Assembly (NCBI GenBank): GCA_015179025.1
Contig: WHUX01000107.1
Span: 62,001-126,000, forward strand
Source of the DNA: Terfezia claveryi
Lineage: Eukaryota > Ascomycota > Pezizomycetes > Pezizales > Pezizaceae
Direction: 5' to 3'
Length of the DNA: 64,000 nt
Positions 22,879 to 34,000 of the stretch are shown in pieces. Each line of letters starts with the position of its first letter. Position 1 is the stretch's first letter. Made by a program: the position numbers and the translations under genes. The notes under the pieces were generated by a model. It searched no databases, was not told the DNA's origin, and worked only from the letters and a program-made list of their open reading frames with translations.

Positions 22879-22941
22879 GAATCGAACCTCTGACCTGCCA
22901 ATTATAATAAACTTGAACTCAAAACCCAATCCACTGCACCA
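22879..22941 (-). other. tRNA-like / Pol III promoter-like sequence
   Basis: On the minus strand TGGTGCAGTGG (22941-22931, A-box-like) is followed 42 bp later by GGTTCGATTC (22888-22879, near-perfect B box). The T arm does not pair fully (two mismatches in the stem) and no acceptor stem is apparent, so this is a tRNA relic or SINE-like head rather than a working tRNA gene. Confidence 0.45.
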
Positions 22942-22943
22942 TA

Positions 22944-23035
22944 AACAAGTAATAATAATAATACTTAACTAACCAATATGATCTAAACAAGTAATAACAA
23001 TACTTAACTAACCAATATGATCTACAAGATATAAA
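22944..23035. repeat. Direct repeat of about 40 bp inside the hAT-like element
   Basis: AAACAAGTAATAA...TACTTAACTAACCAATATGATCT occurs twice in tandem, differing by a small indel. Confidence 0.7.
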
Positions 23036-23424
23036 CTTGATATAAGCATTATACATTCAATTATTATCAATCATAGTAGGTTGCGGGGGGGTTGTGCCAA
23101 CCAGACTAGTCTAGCAGCAATATAGTCTCGTCTACATAGAATATAGGTGCTGTTATTACAAGTTGAGTTTATATTCCGGTTATCTATAAGTCTTGTTAAA
23201 TAGACTCGGACCCTACTACCAATATTCTATTTGACTTTTGATCTAGGAACCCTGATATATGGGAATACAATATGAAATAGATAGCCGTTTGTAATTTGTT
23301 CATATCTCACATATCACATCACATCTATTATCCACTTCAATATTACAATTTAAGTAATCCTCCCGTTTTCCCAATCTAGTAATTTTATTTAGTGTATGCC
23401 AAGCTTACTACAAGTAACAAGCTA

Positions 23425-23977
23425 GCACAATGCCAAGCCCGCTCAGTGCCAAGCCCGCTCAGGTTTAGGGTAAGACAGAGGCTAGTCTCATTACAGAGGC
23501 TGGATGGATAGCGTCTTAAATCAACCAGCTTAAGACGCCGTAGAGGCTGGATGTGATAGCGTCTTAAATCGGCCAGCTTAAGACGCTGCAGAGGCTGGAT
23601 ATGATAGCGTCTTAAATCGGCCAGCTTAAGACGCTACAGAGGCTGGATCTTATTAGATTCTATTCTCTATCTTCACCAAAGATGCGAGATTTCGAGAAGT
23701 CTCAATGATGTTAGTCACTGCTCCTAGGGAGGCAATAATTGTATAGTGGTGGGAAATTCAGATAAGCTGGTATGAATACATATATGCACATATGTAAGAA
23801 ACGTACACAAACCCCATTGTTCTTTGCTATATTTTTCAAAAGCGACTATGGTTGACGCCAAGCTTAGCTAGAAAATTTGCTGTGGGGGGATCCCCTGGGG
23901 TGCAGATAAGCTAAGAATAGGGGATTCGCAACGATCCCCTCATTCTTAGCTTATGTGACCCCTGCATGCCACAGGTG
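23425..23977 (-). repeat. Right terminal inverted repeat (553 bp) of the hAT-like element
   Basis: Three subterminal 47-bp units instead of two; otherwise the mirror of the left arm. Confidence 0.9.
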
Positions 23978-23985
23978 AATGGGAG

Positions 23986-25231
23986 AGCGCATCCCCAGGT
24001 GCCTGGTAGTCCGGTTGGCACAACACCCTCCTTTGGGTGCCTGGCTACCCGGCAAGACCAATCAACTCCTGGGCCGCTATTTGCCCCGTCTTCCTGCCCT
24101 GACTCCCCTTATACGTTAAGTACATTTCCGCTCTCTCCCCAGCCGCCTACCGAATATTGTCCTAGATATATTTGTATACCTCCTTGTGCCAGTCCGGGTC
24201 TGGCCTTTCTGTCCCCTGTGTTCTTACATTCTAGCAGGCGAGCGACGTTCTGTACGATGCAATACAGAGAGAGGGGATTTGCAGGTTCACCGATTGCGTG
24301 GAACCGCCCCCATGTATATGAGTCCCTTGATTGTGGGTTTGTGTATCGCGGAGAATTGACGAATGCCAGCCAGTGTTATAATACAGTATCACGAAGAAAC
24401 GGGCCTGGGTGGGACGAGCGACACATAAAGCCTTCTCCTCACTCTGCTGTGTCCCTTCACCCACATCAATTCGGGTAGCACCATGACAGAAAGCGTGGGA
24501 CATTGAAAAACTGTCCTGGGTAAGAGCAGACTAGGTGTTGAGATAACATGAAGCGTCATATTGTTTGGTGTGCTCTCCCTTCATAGGCAAGGGAGCTTGA
24601 ATAAGAATGAGTATTGATTTGCTAAAGGAAAAAAAGAATAACTGGTGCCCTCGCATTTCTCAACTTCTACGTTTCATGTATGACGAATCTAGCTTTTTTT
24701 TTTTGGAAGGATCTTTTTACTGCCAATGTCCGCAATGTGAACGTACAATATACTATCGGTGTGTGGACCCAGTGATCACGTTTTGTCCCAGTGGTTACAC
24801 GCTCCAACACTAGTCTAGTTGGCACAAGATACGGTACCTACTCCAACACGCAACAGGTGAACAAATTATTTTCCATCATTACGAACGCGTATATAGTCTA
24901 ACTAGACTCAAGGGGAAAAAAAAAAAAAAAAAAAAAAAAAAAACTATGGCGAGGCAGCGCATCCCCAGATCTAGTCTGGTTGCACTACCCCTCGCCAGAG
25001 GCCCCAGATCATGATCCAGCACTTGTCCAACCACAGGGTCGCTCCATGCTCAACCACCTTTATATCGATTGTACTAGTCTGGTTGGCGCAAGTCCCTCGG
25101 TAGAGGTGATTGTACAAGAAAAAGGGAAATGAAAGAAAAAAAAACAAACAACGTCACTGCCACAAGAAGTCCACCAACGCCACTTGGTCCGTTGCCGCTC
25201 CGCCCCCTTCCATGTCAACAAACATTAACGC
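23986..25231. other. Intergenic, no gene supported
   Basis: A 170-residue ORF beginning inside the hAT terminal repeat (23966-24478) shows no motif and is probably chance. An A28 run lies at about 24917-24944. Three copies of the ACTAGTCTGGTTGGCACAAG motif occur (24809, 24971, 25073). Confidence 0.5.
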
Positions 25232-27401
25232 TCAATATTTCTCGACAAATGGCCACAGAGCAACATCTCGAATTCCTCGAAGTCCCACCCGATCACCAGC
25301 CTCGGCCATGGCCCACCATTTGCCCCAATTTGCGCTTATTCTCACACTCTCCAATAGCCTTTCCAAACCCTGGAACACTCCTTCATGATTTCGATCGAGG
25401 AACCTACAGTGCCTGAAGCTTACAAATTGCGCTGGGTATAGGAGCGCCAAGACTAACAAAACAAAGGCACAAAGATCATCCGTGGGGTGTGGAGCATATT
25501 GAATGGAGATCAGAATATTCACACCGGCATCCGTAGCTCCTGACACTTCAATATCTCCTACAGTCCTCAGAATTTCTTTGACATTCTCGAGAACGCGTCT
25601 TGGTATCGAAACCCCTGCACCCCCATATGTCGTCTGAACCTCTCCAAAGTCTCCAGGAAAGTCAGGCGGGAGGCTCCAAGCACAATCGAAATCAATTATC
25701 ACTGCACTTTGGGTAGCGGGGTTGAATATAACATTGTCTGGTCGCAAGTCTCGATGAACCGTTTTTGCAGCCGTGTGTAGCCACTCTAACCCATCGAGAA
25801 TGCTGACAAGGCAGCTAGAGAATTGGCTCGGTGTCGTAAAGTCATTCAAAATGATTGGAATCCCTACGGGTGTAACACCAAACTCGACTCCCAATGGCAG
25901 CGATCTATCGGTGTACATGCCCTCGCCACCATCGTCTTCCTCACCGAGTGGGTCCCAGACGAGCTTTTCTATACTTGGTGGAGGCGCCACGCGCACGCGC
26001 AAAAAACGACGAAGATGGCCTAGTTCGACAACGTGGTCAGGCGTTGCTCGGTGGCCAATCCCCCTGGGGAGGGATGCCTTCACCACCATTGTAGGGTTAC
26101 TCGAGTCACCTAGGACGGCAATAGGATTCTTGAATTCACCAACCATCCATTTCCGAGTCGTAGCAAGCTTTCGATGTAATGGCCCGAGAGTAGGTGAGAA
26201 TGGAAGACCCACGGGAATCGTGCTCGGTGGTGCCCCGGCATCGGTCGCAGCGCGAATGTATTGCAATGTCTCCAGGAATGTTAGGTTGGGGTACCGCTGG
26301 AATTGAGGTAGCCGAGCACCGGAAGACTGATCTTGAGTCAGTGTTAGCAGAAGATTGGAGCTTAGATTCGACAGAAACCCCCAAAAGTGCTTGCGATCGA
26401 GCTGTGCCCTGCTGATTCGGAGGAGGTATTGTGCAAGGCGTCCAAGGCTGCTTCCTATGTCCAATGTTTCTCCCGGCTGCTTGAGCTCAATGATCCCATA
26501 AATGAAAGCGGAATCCGGTGACAGCAGTCCAGGTAAGCAGATGCAGATGTTTGGCGCCAGTCCGGAAAGGAGTCCGGAATTGGAAGTATTAAACACAGAT
26601 GCACCCCCCATTGGAAGCCAAGTACAGAGGTATTCAGTCACAGACCTGGACATGTCACGTTCATTCCCCCATGTGGTATTCAGGAGTAGTTGGGCTGGGT
26701 CGAGCTCTTGTGTGACAGTGAGGGCGAAGCAGGGATCTAGATGTATTGTTGCCATTTGCTCAACCTTGTATCTCTGACCTTCTTCAGCAGGGGTCTCTGG
26801 TGGCAACTGTAATTCTATGCTGTCGGGTCGGTCCTGCAGCTGGAGGACTTCATTCCTTAACATACAATTATGCTCCTGGAGTTCGCAATTACGCTCACGA
26901 GGCATGTCAGCGCGGTCGACGAGCTCCCCACTCGTCCGACTGCCCAGAACGAAACTGCTGCGGTGGAATTTGTTCTCTGACTGTATCATCTCACAGCGCT
27001 GCAAGTGGAGCACTGCAATCTATATTCCCATTAACAGAAAAAGGTCAGCATAGACTCTTTGTATAATTGCTAGCAAACTGGTAGCTGACATCCATGAGCA
27101 GGCGCTTGAATGTATTTAGAACGGCCCCCACATCGTGCTTAAGCACATCTCGAAAGACTGAAAGGGGAAATTCGAAGACAGTTAGTAATGACGACACCGT
27201 GCATGTGGGAGTACTAGAATTGGCTATCATTTTACCTTCGTAGAGTTGATCCAAATGCCCTGCGTATAGATCTACTTGCAGTGCGACCAATTCATCTCGG
27301 ATCTCCACTGGGAGTTCCGGTGGAAGCTGCCAGTTTTGCGGGGAAGGTACTGGCTGGCGGGAATTTGAGGCGGAATGAGCCACATCTGGGAGGTGCGACA
27401 T
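25232..27401 (-). CDS. Protein with PD-(D/E)XK-like region and C-terminal kinase-like domain
   Basis: Three-exon model, minus strand: 27401-27236, 27157-27090, 27019-25232, giving 673 residues. Intron 1 (GTAAAA...CTAAC...CAG) and intron 2 (GTCAGC...GCTGAC...TAG) keep phase. A Leu-rich, probably coiled segment lies near residues 110-145. The middle carries APNICIC (about 233-239) and YGIIELKQPGE (about 252-262), resembling the D...ExK core of PD-(D/E)XK nucleases with Asp replaced by Asn. The C-terminal half is kinase-like: TVHRDLRPDNVIF with HRD at about 500-502, and IIDFDCAW with DFD in place of DFG at about 521-523. DFD occurs in divergent lower-eukaryote kinases. The combination recalls nuclease-kinase cores described for Crinkler-type proteins, which act in conflict or host interaction. 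No signal peptide. Function is inferred. Confidence 0.75.
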
Positions 27402-27455
27402 TTCGCTAGTTGGATGCAGGTGGGGGGGAATGTTAAGGAGCAATGTTGGGACCAA

Positions 27456-29216
27456 ATTGGAGAAATGAGTATTAAAAAAAAATAAAAAAAATAAATAGGA
27501 GCAAGTTGTGGGGTTAGATACTTAGCAGGTGGTGGCACAGAAGTCTACAGATCCGCCGTTGCTTTTTGTTTCAACTACTTTTTTTATATCATTGCTCGTA
27601 TTGTTAGCCTTAATCCCTCCGGGTCCTCGCATATGAAGGAATGTGTATCTAAAAAAGAAAAGAAAAAGATTCGTATTGTTTAGCCCCGCAGCATGCAATA
27701 TTTGAGATTTGCAATTTGTTGTGTTGCCAAGATAAAGAATCCGGCTTTTCAATTTACTTTGTTATATTTTAAACCCCTGAGAGGCTCAGCCTGCCGCTTG
27801 CCCCCACTCAAATCCGACACCCCCGCATAAGATTCTCACCAAAGGAGTAAGACCCCCGGCCGGTCCTTAAAGCTTGTTTAAAGACGGTCTGGCGCAATAT
27901 ATTTAGTAATTATTTGTATGAGAGACCGGTTGGGAATGGTGCCTTGGCGCGTGCCACCAAATTCTCCTATGTCGCTGCGTAGTTGTGGCATCCCAAACAA
28001 CAACTCCAAATCAATTCTAAGCCAACGGAGTTCTTTTGGTATTGTGCGAATAATGACAGGGTTACGAGTGGTACGGCGGATGAACAGATGTATGACCAGT
28101 CAAGGATCAGTTCACCTACGGTAACACCTAACGAATAAGAAGAAGATGTACGGATGTGCGACGAATATATATGTGGATGGGTGTATATAGTTATGTTGTA
28201 TACCTATGTGTAAATAAATATATCTACATGCGCTAGAAGCTTGATATTATATACATAAGAAGGCGCCTTAACTTTTTAGTTTTTTTTTAGAGTCTATACG
28301 TCTGTGGAGCCTAAGGCTATGAGCTGTCCCTTATCTTAAAAGACTCGGTAGGCTGAGCAAAACAACAACCCTGAAACAACTGTAGAAGACCCGCCACCTA
28401 TAAAACTGTATAGGGGTACGAAATGCCGGACAAGGTAAAAGCCCTTACTGGTCGCTGTGCAAATCCACCCTCTTACTCCCTCACTCAAACTCATAAGCCT
28501 CAATCGGGAGCCAGCGTGCCCTCATTTTCAGGTGACTCCCAATGGCTAACTTCCTGTCAAAAAAACACAACCACGGAGCTGGTGGCTTTCCCAAGTCTCC
28601 GGTTACCTCCCAAGAGCCAACGTGCCCCCATAATCCCTCTCACTACTACATCCTGTATAATATCTGCCTGGGTCTCTGGCAGGGGACCCCGTGAATCACA
28701 ACCGCCTTCGCCAATTTGCTATTAGGTGTTCTGACTTTCCACTCCGAGGTCTTGCGCTGCTATTGGGGTTGCAACGCGCTACTCTATAAAGTCTGAGCCT
28801 CCATTGTATCCACCACCAATTACCGGTGAATACGGTTGCTACATTGGAAAAATCGACCCGTGTCGTAACAAAACTCGACCCTCTGGGGATTGTGTAGGTA
28901 GCTCACTTCAATAGAGCCCGAATAATAGATATTCGTGCTCCGCTCGTTCCGCTCTGTTACTATATGTATCGCTTCCTATTTGACTTTTGAAGAAGACGCC
29001 AAAGTCGTGCCTATGACGTTGGGTGACAATTGTTCTCGGTCCCAGACTCTTGGCGGTGATAACTTTTATCTGCAAGAGTCCGCTCTGAAACTGAGCTCAA
29101 AACGCTCGGAGTTGCTAGCGCGTGCATAGCCTGTTTTCGGAGCTAGCGTTGTTTTGAGCTGCATATTTCATAAGCGTACAAATTGTCATAACAAATCGTT
29201 TATTTGAGAATGTATG
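27456..29216. other. Intergenic, no gene supported
   Basis: Region upstream of the kinase gene. Only short unconvincing ORFs. A-rich run at 27475-27495. No repeat boundary recognised up to 29216. Confidence 0.5.
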
Positions 29217-29315
29217 ATCTCTAGTTTTGAGAGTTGGACAGGATTTGGTTTAACTCTCGATTTGGTATTATCTCTAGTTTTGAGAGTCGGACAGGATTTG
29301 GCTTGACTCTTGATT
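29217..29315. repeat. Direct repeat, two copies of about 48 bp
   Basis: CTCTAGTTTTGAGAGTYGGA followed by CAGGATTTGGYTTRACTCTY occurs at about 29218 and 29272. The differences are transitions. Confidence 0.75.
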
Positions 29316-29595
29316 TATAGCGTAGGCACGAAGAGTCTGGTCATGAGAGCAAAAATATCAAGTACTATCTGGGAGCAGCAATTTGATCTCGGAGCAGGAT
29401 TTTCTTTGGCTAGAAATTTTTCCTTGATTTTGAAATATTTATAAAGATGCTCCGAGAGCAATTGGGTGCAAGTGGATCTATTTCTAGGGCAATTTATACC
29501 CTTCACGTTATAAATGTTGGGGAATGTAGTATTTTGAAGGTATAGCGGGCTTGGCATTTTGGATGTTGGACTCAACTCACGTTTTGCAGCCTGCT

Positions 29596-30093
29596 CCACT
29601 ACCTACTTATAGGCTTGCTCAGTGCCTTATATGCTTGCTCGGTGCCTTATACGCTTGTTCGTTATAGGCTTGCTCAGTGCCTTATATGCTTGCTTGGTGC
29701 CTTGCAGGCTCGCTCAGCCCCTTATATACTTGCTCGGTGCCTATAGGCTTGCTCGGTACGTTATAGGCTTGCTCCTATAAAGCATATATTGTCCGAAGTA
29801 AGCCTGTAAGGCACGAACAAGCCTACAAGGCACCGAGCAAGCCTGTATTGCCAGACTATAAGGCGCTGAGCGAGCCTATAAGGCACCAAGCAAGCATATA
29901 AGGCACCGAGCAGGCATATAAGGCACTGAGCGAGCCTATAAGGCACCGAGCAAGCATATAAGGCACCGAGCAAGCATATAAGGCACTGAGCGAGCCTATA
30001 AGGCACCGAGCAAGCATATAAGGCAAGCACATAAGGCACTGAGCGAGCCTAAAAGGCACTGAGCAAGCCTATAAGACTATAAGTAGGTAGTGG
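29596..30093. repeat. Foldback element built of inverted ~20-bp tandem arrays
   Basis: CCACTACCTACTTATAG (29596-29612) is matched by CTATAAGTAGGTAGTGG (30077-30093). Inside, a ~20-bp unit (GCTTGCTCGGTGCCTTATAG) runs in one orientation to about 29775 and its complement (CTATAAGGCACCGAGCAAGC) runs to about 30075. The whole 498 bp could fold into one long hairpin. The unit is related to the array inside the small LTR element at 33126-33260. Confidence 0.8.
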
Positions 30094-30095
30094 GG

Positions 30096-30183
30096 TTTTT
30101 TTTTTTTTTTTTAAATACTTGTTACTCCTATGCGGCCCTGTTAGGAGGGCCATGAGGAGCCACCCGGAAGCCCAGGTGGATTT
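30096..30183 (-). mobile_element. LINE tail, extremely 5'-truncated copy
   Basis: A T-run (30096-30113) followed by AAATACTTGTTACTCCTATG and sequence matching the 3' ends of the other LINE copies up to about 30183, so only about 70 bp plus the A-tail inserted. It sits directly against the foldback element. Confidence 0.75.
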
Positions 30184-30185
30184 GT

Positions 30186-30422
30186 TCCGGGCCCCCCGCG
30201 AGAAAATTAAACTCGCGAGAGGACCGGCCCCCCCAGGAGACCACCCATCTCCTGGCTGGCCCGGGCCCCGAGAATACAGAATGGCCGGGCCAGCCGCGAG
30301 TATGAGAAAAATGGTTCTTTATGATATCTTGATAATTATGATATCTTGATAATTTAGATAATGTGGCTATCGGGTGAGCTCATTACCCTCAACCAAACAT
30401 ATGACCGTCCACCGGGTCAATA
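30186..30422. repeat. GC-rich hairpin repeat, copy 1
   Basis: Shares about 200 bp with 39978-40170 (GGGCCCCCCAGGAGACCACC...CTCCTGGCTGGCCCGGGCCCC, then TTAGATAATGTGGCTATCGGGTGAGC). Several nested palindromes. A shorter, inverted relative lies at 41849-41931. Confidence 0.7.
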
Positions 30423-31344
30423 TGCAAGTGCACCAGAGGTCTCAGACGAGTCAGACTTGCTTACCACTGGCCGTACCCTCTGCAAGGGGTAGTATAATCA
30501 GACTAGGCCATACCTATACCACCACATAACGAACGTTCAGCGTCTGAGTTTATCTAATGTAATCCGGGTCCATTCTACATACTACGGGATATACACCATA
30601 TGAGGTTGTATTCAAAATCAAGCTACGCACATTACCCCTACCAGGATCGCAACGAAATAAAGCAACTCTAGCTCTTAGCACTGAAAGTGGCAATGAAATT
30701 ATGCTACCAAAAATAGCACATCGGTTAGATGGTCAGCCAGTCTTTAGATACTCATCAGACAGTTCTACCGGTAATGATGGCTCCTTATTATTGACAAGAG
30801 ACTCACTATGTTCTTCAGAGAGTAGTTCAACTCCAGAAAATACACGAAAAGATATTTGGAGGAGTTAGGAGCAGATGCAGAAGTGTCCAAAGCAGATGGA
30901 GAGGAGTCAGGTTACGCCGCAAAGAAATCATCGATTCCTCCGAGGAGACTCTCCTCGATTCTTCCGCAATCACCGTTGCCCTGCCCTCGGTTGGACCTAC
31001 TATCCTTCCATCCGGCGAAATTTATCATGAACCATGGCCAGGTTCGCAGGAATTTTTTTTTTTTTTTTTTTAAATACTTGATACTCCTATGCAGCTCCAA
31101 CGTGGAGCTATGAGGAGCCACACGGAAGCCCGGTGGATTCAAGGGAGAGGCAAGTTAATCTGCCAACCCCACGCAAGAACTAAATACATATAACGAAGCG
31201 GGGCCCCATGCTGTCATTAACGGACTGGCCGAAGACTTGGAAGCCTGACTGAGCCTCACCCCCGATGCGCAGAACTAGAAGGACTTAACAAGAGGAATAA
31301 CTTGTGAAATTTTAAACAAAGGGAACTCGTGTATAAAGGGGGAC

Positions 31345-32564
31345 TCATAGAACTGAAAATAAAGCTGACTCTCCGTATAATAGCCCAAAGTAGACCTCCG
31401 TGGCCTCGTATCTATCCTCCCCCTCCTCTCTCCAGTCTGGCAGGTCTAGCTCCTCCCAGCTACCCCTGCCCCCTAGCAGATCACTGCGGATTCGGTTGAA
31501 GCGTGGGCATTTGAAGACTATGTGTTCTCCAGTTTCGGTGGGATGGCCGCATGGGCAATTTGCTGATTCCGATTTGCCGATGTGGTGTAACCAGCTTCGT
31601 TGGGGGCCTCTATCCGTGCGTAGCCATGTGTAGGCTGATAGGGCATGACGGTTCCACTCCGTTCTCCTCAACCCAAAGCCCGCTTTGGTCCTTGCTTCTT
31701 TCCGCCTGGCTTTAGAGGCTGCGCGGAGTCCTCCTTCTGTTATCGTGCATTGCTTGCCTACAAATTCCCCTAGGTGTGACTGTAGACTTGCCGATCGGTC
31801 CGCTTTCTCGTTCCCTGGGATGCCTAGATGGCCTCTGACCCACGATATCTGGAGGTCCCTGTGCTGATTAGAGGTGATGAGAGATTTGATGCCTTTTTCG
31901 ATGCCAGACCTAGGTGGGGACCCCGAACTCATATTATGCACCGCCTGTATTGCCGCCTGAGAGTCAGACAAGATTGCCAACATATCCGCACTCTCCTTCT
32001 GTAGGGCTAATTGTATCGCAAAGAGTTCGCCGTCTGTTACCGTTGCTTGGTCGCCCAAATAGCCACCATAAACCTCTATTGTACCTCCTTTCCGGTCTTC
32101 GCTGTGGACTCCACTCGCTACTACCCCTTTTCTTCCTGTGCCATCTGTGTAACATGTCCTCCAACCCTCTTCTAAGAGTGAGCCTATCCCCGCTGCCCAT
32201 GGGCCTAGCTGTTTGGAGAGCTCAGACTTAGGGTCCATAATTACCTTGTGGATAATGGGGAAGGGTGTGGTGTCCTCTCTATCGCCCCATGAGAGTTCGT
32301 TCGAGGTTCCGCCGTTTAGATAGAAGGCTTCGGATATCGGGGTTCTCGCGTGGTGTAGATCATTGCTTTGGGACCATGAAGTATCCGCTTCGATGTATGC
32401 CCTAATTTGTTGGTCACCTGTCCTAACCGCTCTTGCTGCCCAGCACCGCTTCATGTCCTCTATCTTATCTTGTAGCGGTTCAATATTAGAAATCCAACCT
32501 AGTGCCTTATGGCTCGACCCGTGATACCCTCCTGTGATCTTTCGTAGGGCTTGATATTCTAGAC
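31345..32564 (-). CDS. LINE A ORF2 C-terminal part: RNase H and zinc-binding tail
   Basis: RNase H motifs: RTCYTDGTGRKGVVASGVHS (first Asp), TDGELFAIQLALQ (Glu), AILSDSQAAIQAV (Asp) and WVRGHLGIPGNEKADRSA (His/Asp). A C-terminal CPCGHPTETGEHIVFKCPRF (CXCX6HX4C-type) follows. These match Tad/I-type fungal LINEs, where RNase H helps remove the RNA template. The frame is open, without stops, up to the LTR insertion at 32564, and continues beyond it in frame at 34302. Confidence 0.88.
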
Positions 32565-32860
32565 TGTTACGGCTGAGATTATGCAGACCGGGCCGGCGCC
32601 ACCCGATGGTGGGTGGCCTGAAGTCAACCCCGCTTTCCTATATATTTGCCCACGTCTTGTATCTAGTTCTTGTTCTCTAAGACTCAAGCGAAGTCTTGTA
32701 TCGCTGGGTTACTTTACTTTATCGAATGAATCAGTCTATATTCTTCGCTATATGCTCCGTGTAGCCCAGTTAGGCCCGAGACCAGTGATTATGCCTTCGC
32801 AGGCTCCAAATATATCGATATGCCGACAGATATCCCCATATCGCTGGCTCGCCCCTAACA
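32565..32860 (+). repeat. Left LTR of the small LTR element
   Basis: 296 bp, TGTTACGGCTG...CCCCTAACA. Confidence 0.92.
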
Positions 32861-33125
32861 TTACTTCGCTTTGACCAAAGGGACCGGTGATTCTGGGTCT
32901 AATCACTCCTCCCTCGCTACCTACACTGTCGGATGATCCCCCCAAGGGCGGAACATGGCTTAAGGAATGTCGCTGGATTATTTGGCTATATGAGCGACGT
33001 CGGAAATAATTATTTCCCCCTCCTATATGCTTATTAGCTTGTTCTAAATGACCTACTAATCCTATATTGAGATCTCCGGATCTGCTAAGTCTTAGATCTC
33101 GAGCGACATGCTCCTAGCCAGGCTA

Positions 33126-33262
33126 CTAAGGCCCCGAACGAGCCTATAAGGCCCCGAACGAGCCTATAAGGCCCCGAACGAGCCTATAAGGCCCCGAACG
33201 TGCCTCTAAGGCCCCGAACGAGCATCTAAGGCCCCAAACGTGCCTCTAAGGACCCGCCGAAC
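33126..33262. repeat. 20-bp tandem array inside the small LTR element
   Basis: Six or seven units of AAGGCCCCGAACGAGCCTAT with point changes. The unit resembles that of the foldback element at 29596-30093 (AAGGCACCGAGCGAGCCTAT). Confidence 0.85.
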
Positions 33263-34000
33263 GAGCTCAAAGCTCAAAAGCCCCGTTCGAGCTCATAAGC
33301 TCAAAGACCCCCGCCTTGGGCGAAGACTCAAGCTAGCACTGCGAGTGCTAAAGACCCAAACGAGCGCTGCGAGCGCAGAAGATCCGAACGAGCACCACGA
33401 GCGTGCAAATGACCACGACCCCCCCCCCTTGCACTGGCAAGTCGGGTTGGATAGCTGGGAAAGCATGCATTGAACCTTTTCCTGTGACGTTGGCTTTTTC
33501 CCACAGGGTTTTGCCGCGCAGAGGTTTTTAATGGCAATGGCATGTGGGAATACCCCCCCCTATGAGATTACCCCGGATCTACCGATCCTTCAGATGTTCC
33601 GGATCTACGATCCATATATATGTTGCACCTCATGTTTGAGATACCCCGGATCAGTTGATCCACATGTCACGGAAAGCGGATCAATGGCGAGTCGCCAGAG
33701 AAGTGAAGCCACCCGGTCTGATGTTTAAGCATTGGCATGACGCCACTATGTTTGAGAGAATACCCCCGTCCTTCCGAGCCTCCCTACAGGCCAAGGGTCC
33801 CCACAGAATGTGCAAGACTGTTTAGGCGCTATTATCGCGGACCAAGTGTCCAATATTGTCGTGGACCAAGTGTCCAATGTTGTCGGGGTTGACCAAACGC
33901 ACGGAACACGCCCCATTGTCTATGTCGAAAACATGAGCACGTGGATCAGAGGGATGGTGAAGTTGGTCGGTCGGGACGCCCTCTAGCAGAGGGGGAGTAC

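Larger units (their letters stand above)
22301..23977. mobile_element. Non-autonomous long-TIR DNA transposon, probably hAT
   Basis: 1677 bp flanked by the 8-bp duplication AATGGGAG (22293-22300, 23978-23985). The left arm (22301-22804) and right arm (23425-23977) are near-perfect inverted repeats starting CACCTGTGGCATGCAGGGGT. An 8-bp duplication fits hAT (P elements also make 8 bp). Each arm holds a smaller hairpin near the end (AAGCTAAGAAT...ATTCTTAGCTT) and tandem units of about 47 bp, two on the left and three on the right. The 620-bp middle is AT-rich with no transposase. It must rely on an enzyme encoded elsewhere, if it still moves. Confidence 0.9.

Noticed and set aside
22879..22941. 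Functional tRNA gene
   Set aside because: The T stem has mismatches and no acceptor stem can be drawn; only A/B-box-like words remain.
22301..23977. CRISPR-like array
   Set aside because: The repeated units lie in inverted arms of a eukaryotic transposon, without regular spacers; no CRISPR is expected in fungal DNA.
23966..24478. 170-residue plus-strand ORF
   Set aside because: It starts inside the hAT-like terminal repeat, is Pro/Ser/Cys-rich and has no motif; probably chance.
29761..30059. Repetitive ORFs (LIGSLSALYACS pattern) as a possible membrane protein
   Set aside because: They are translations of the 20-bp tandem array in the foldback element, not genes.
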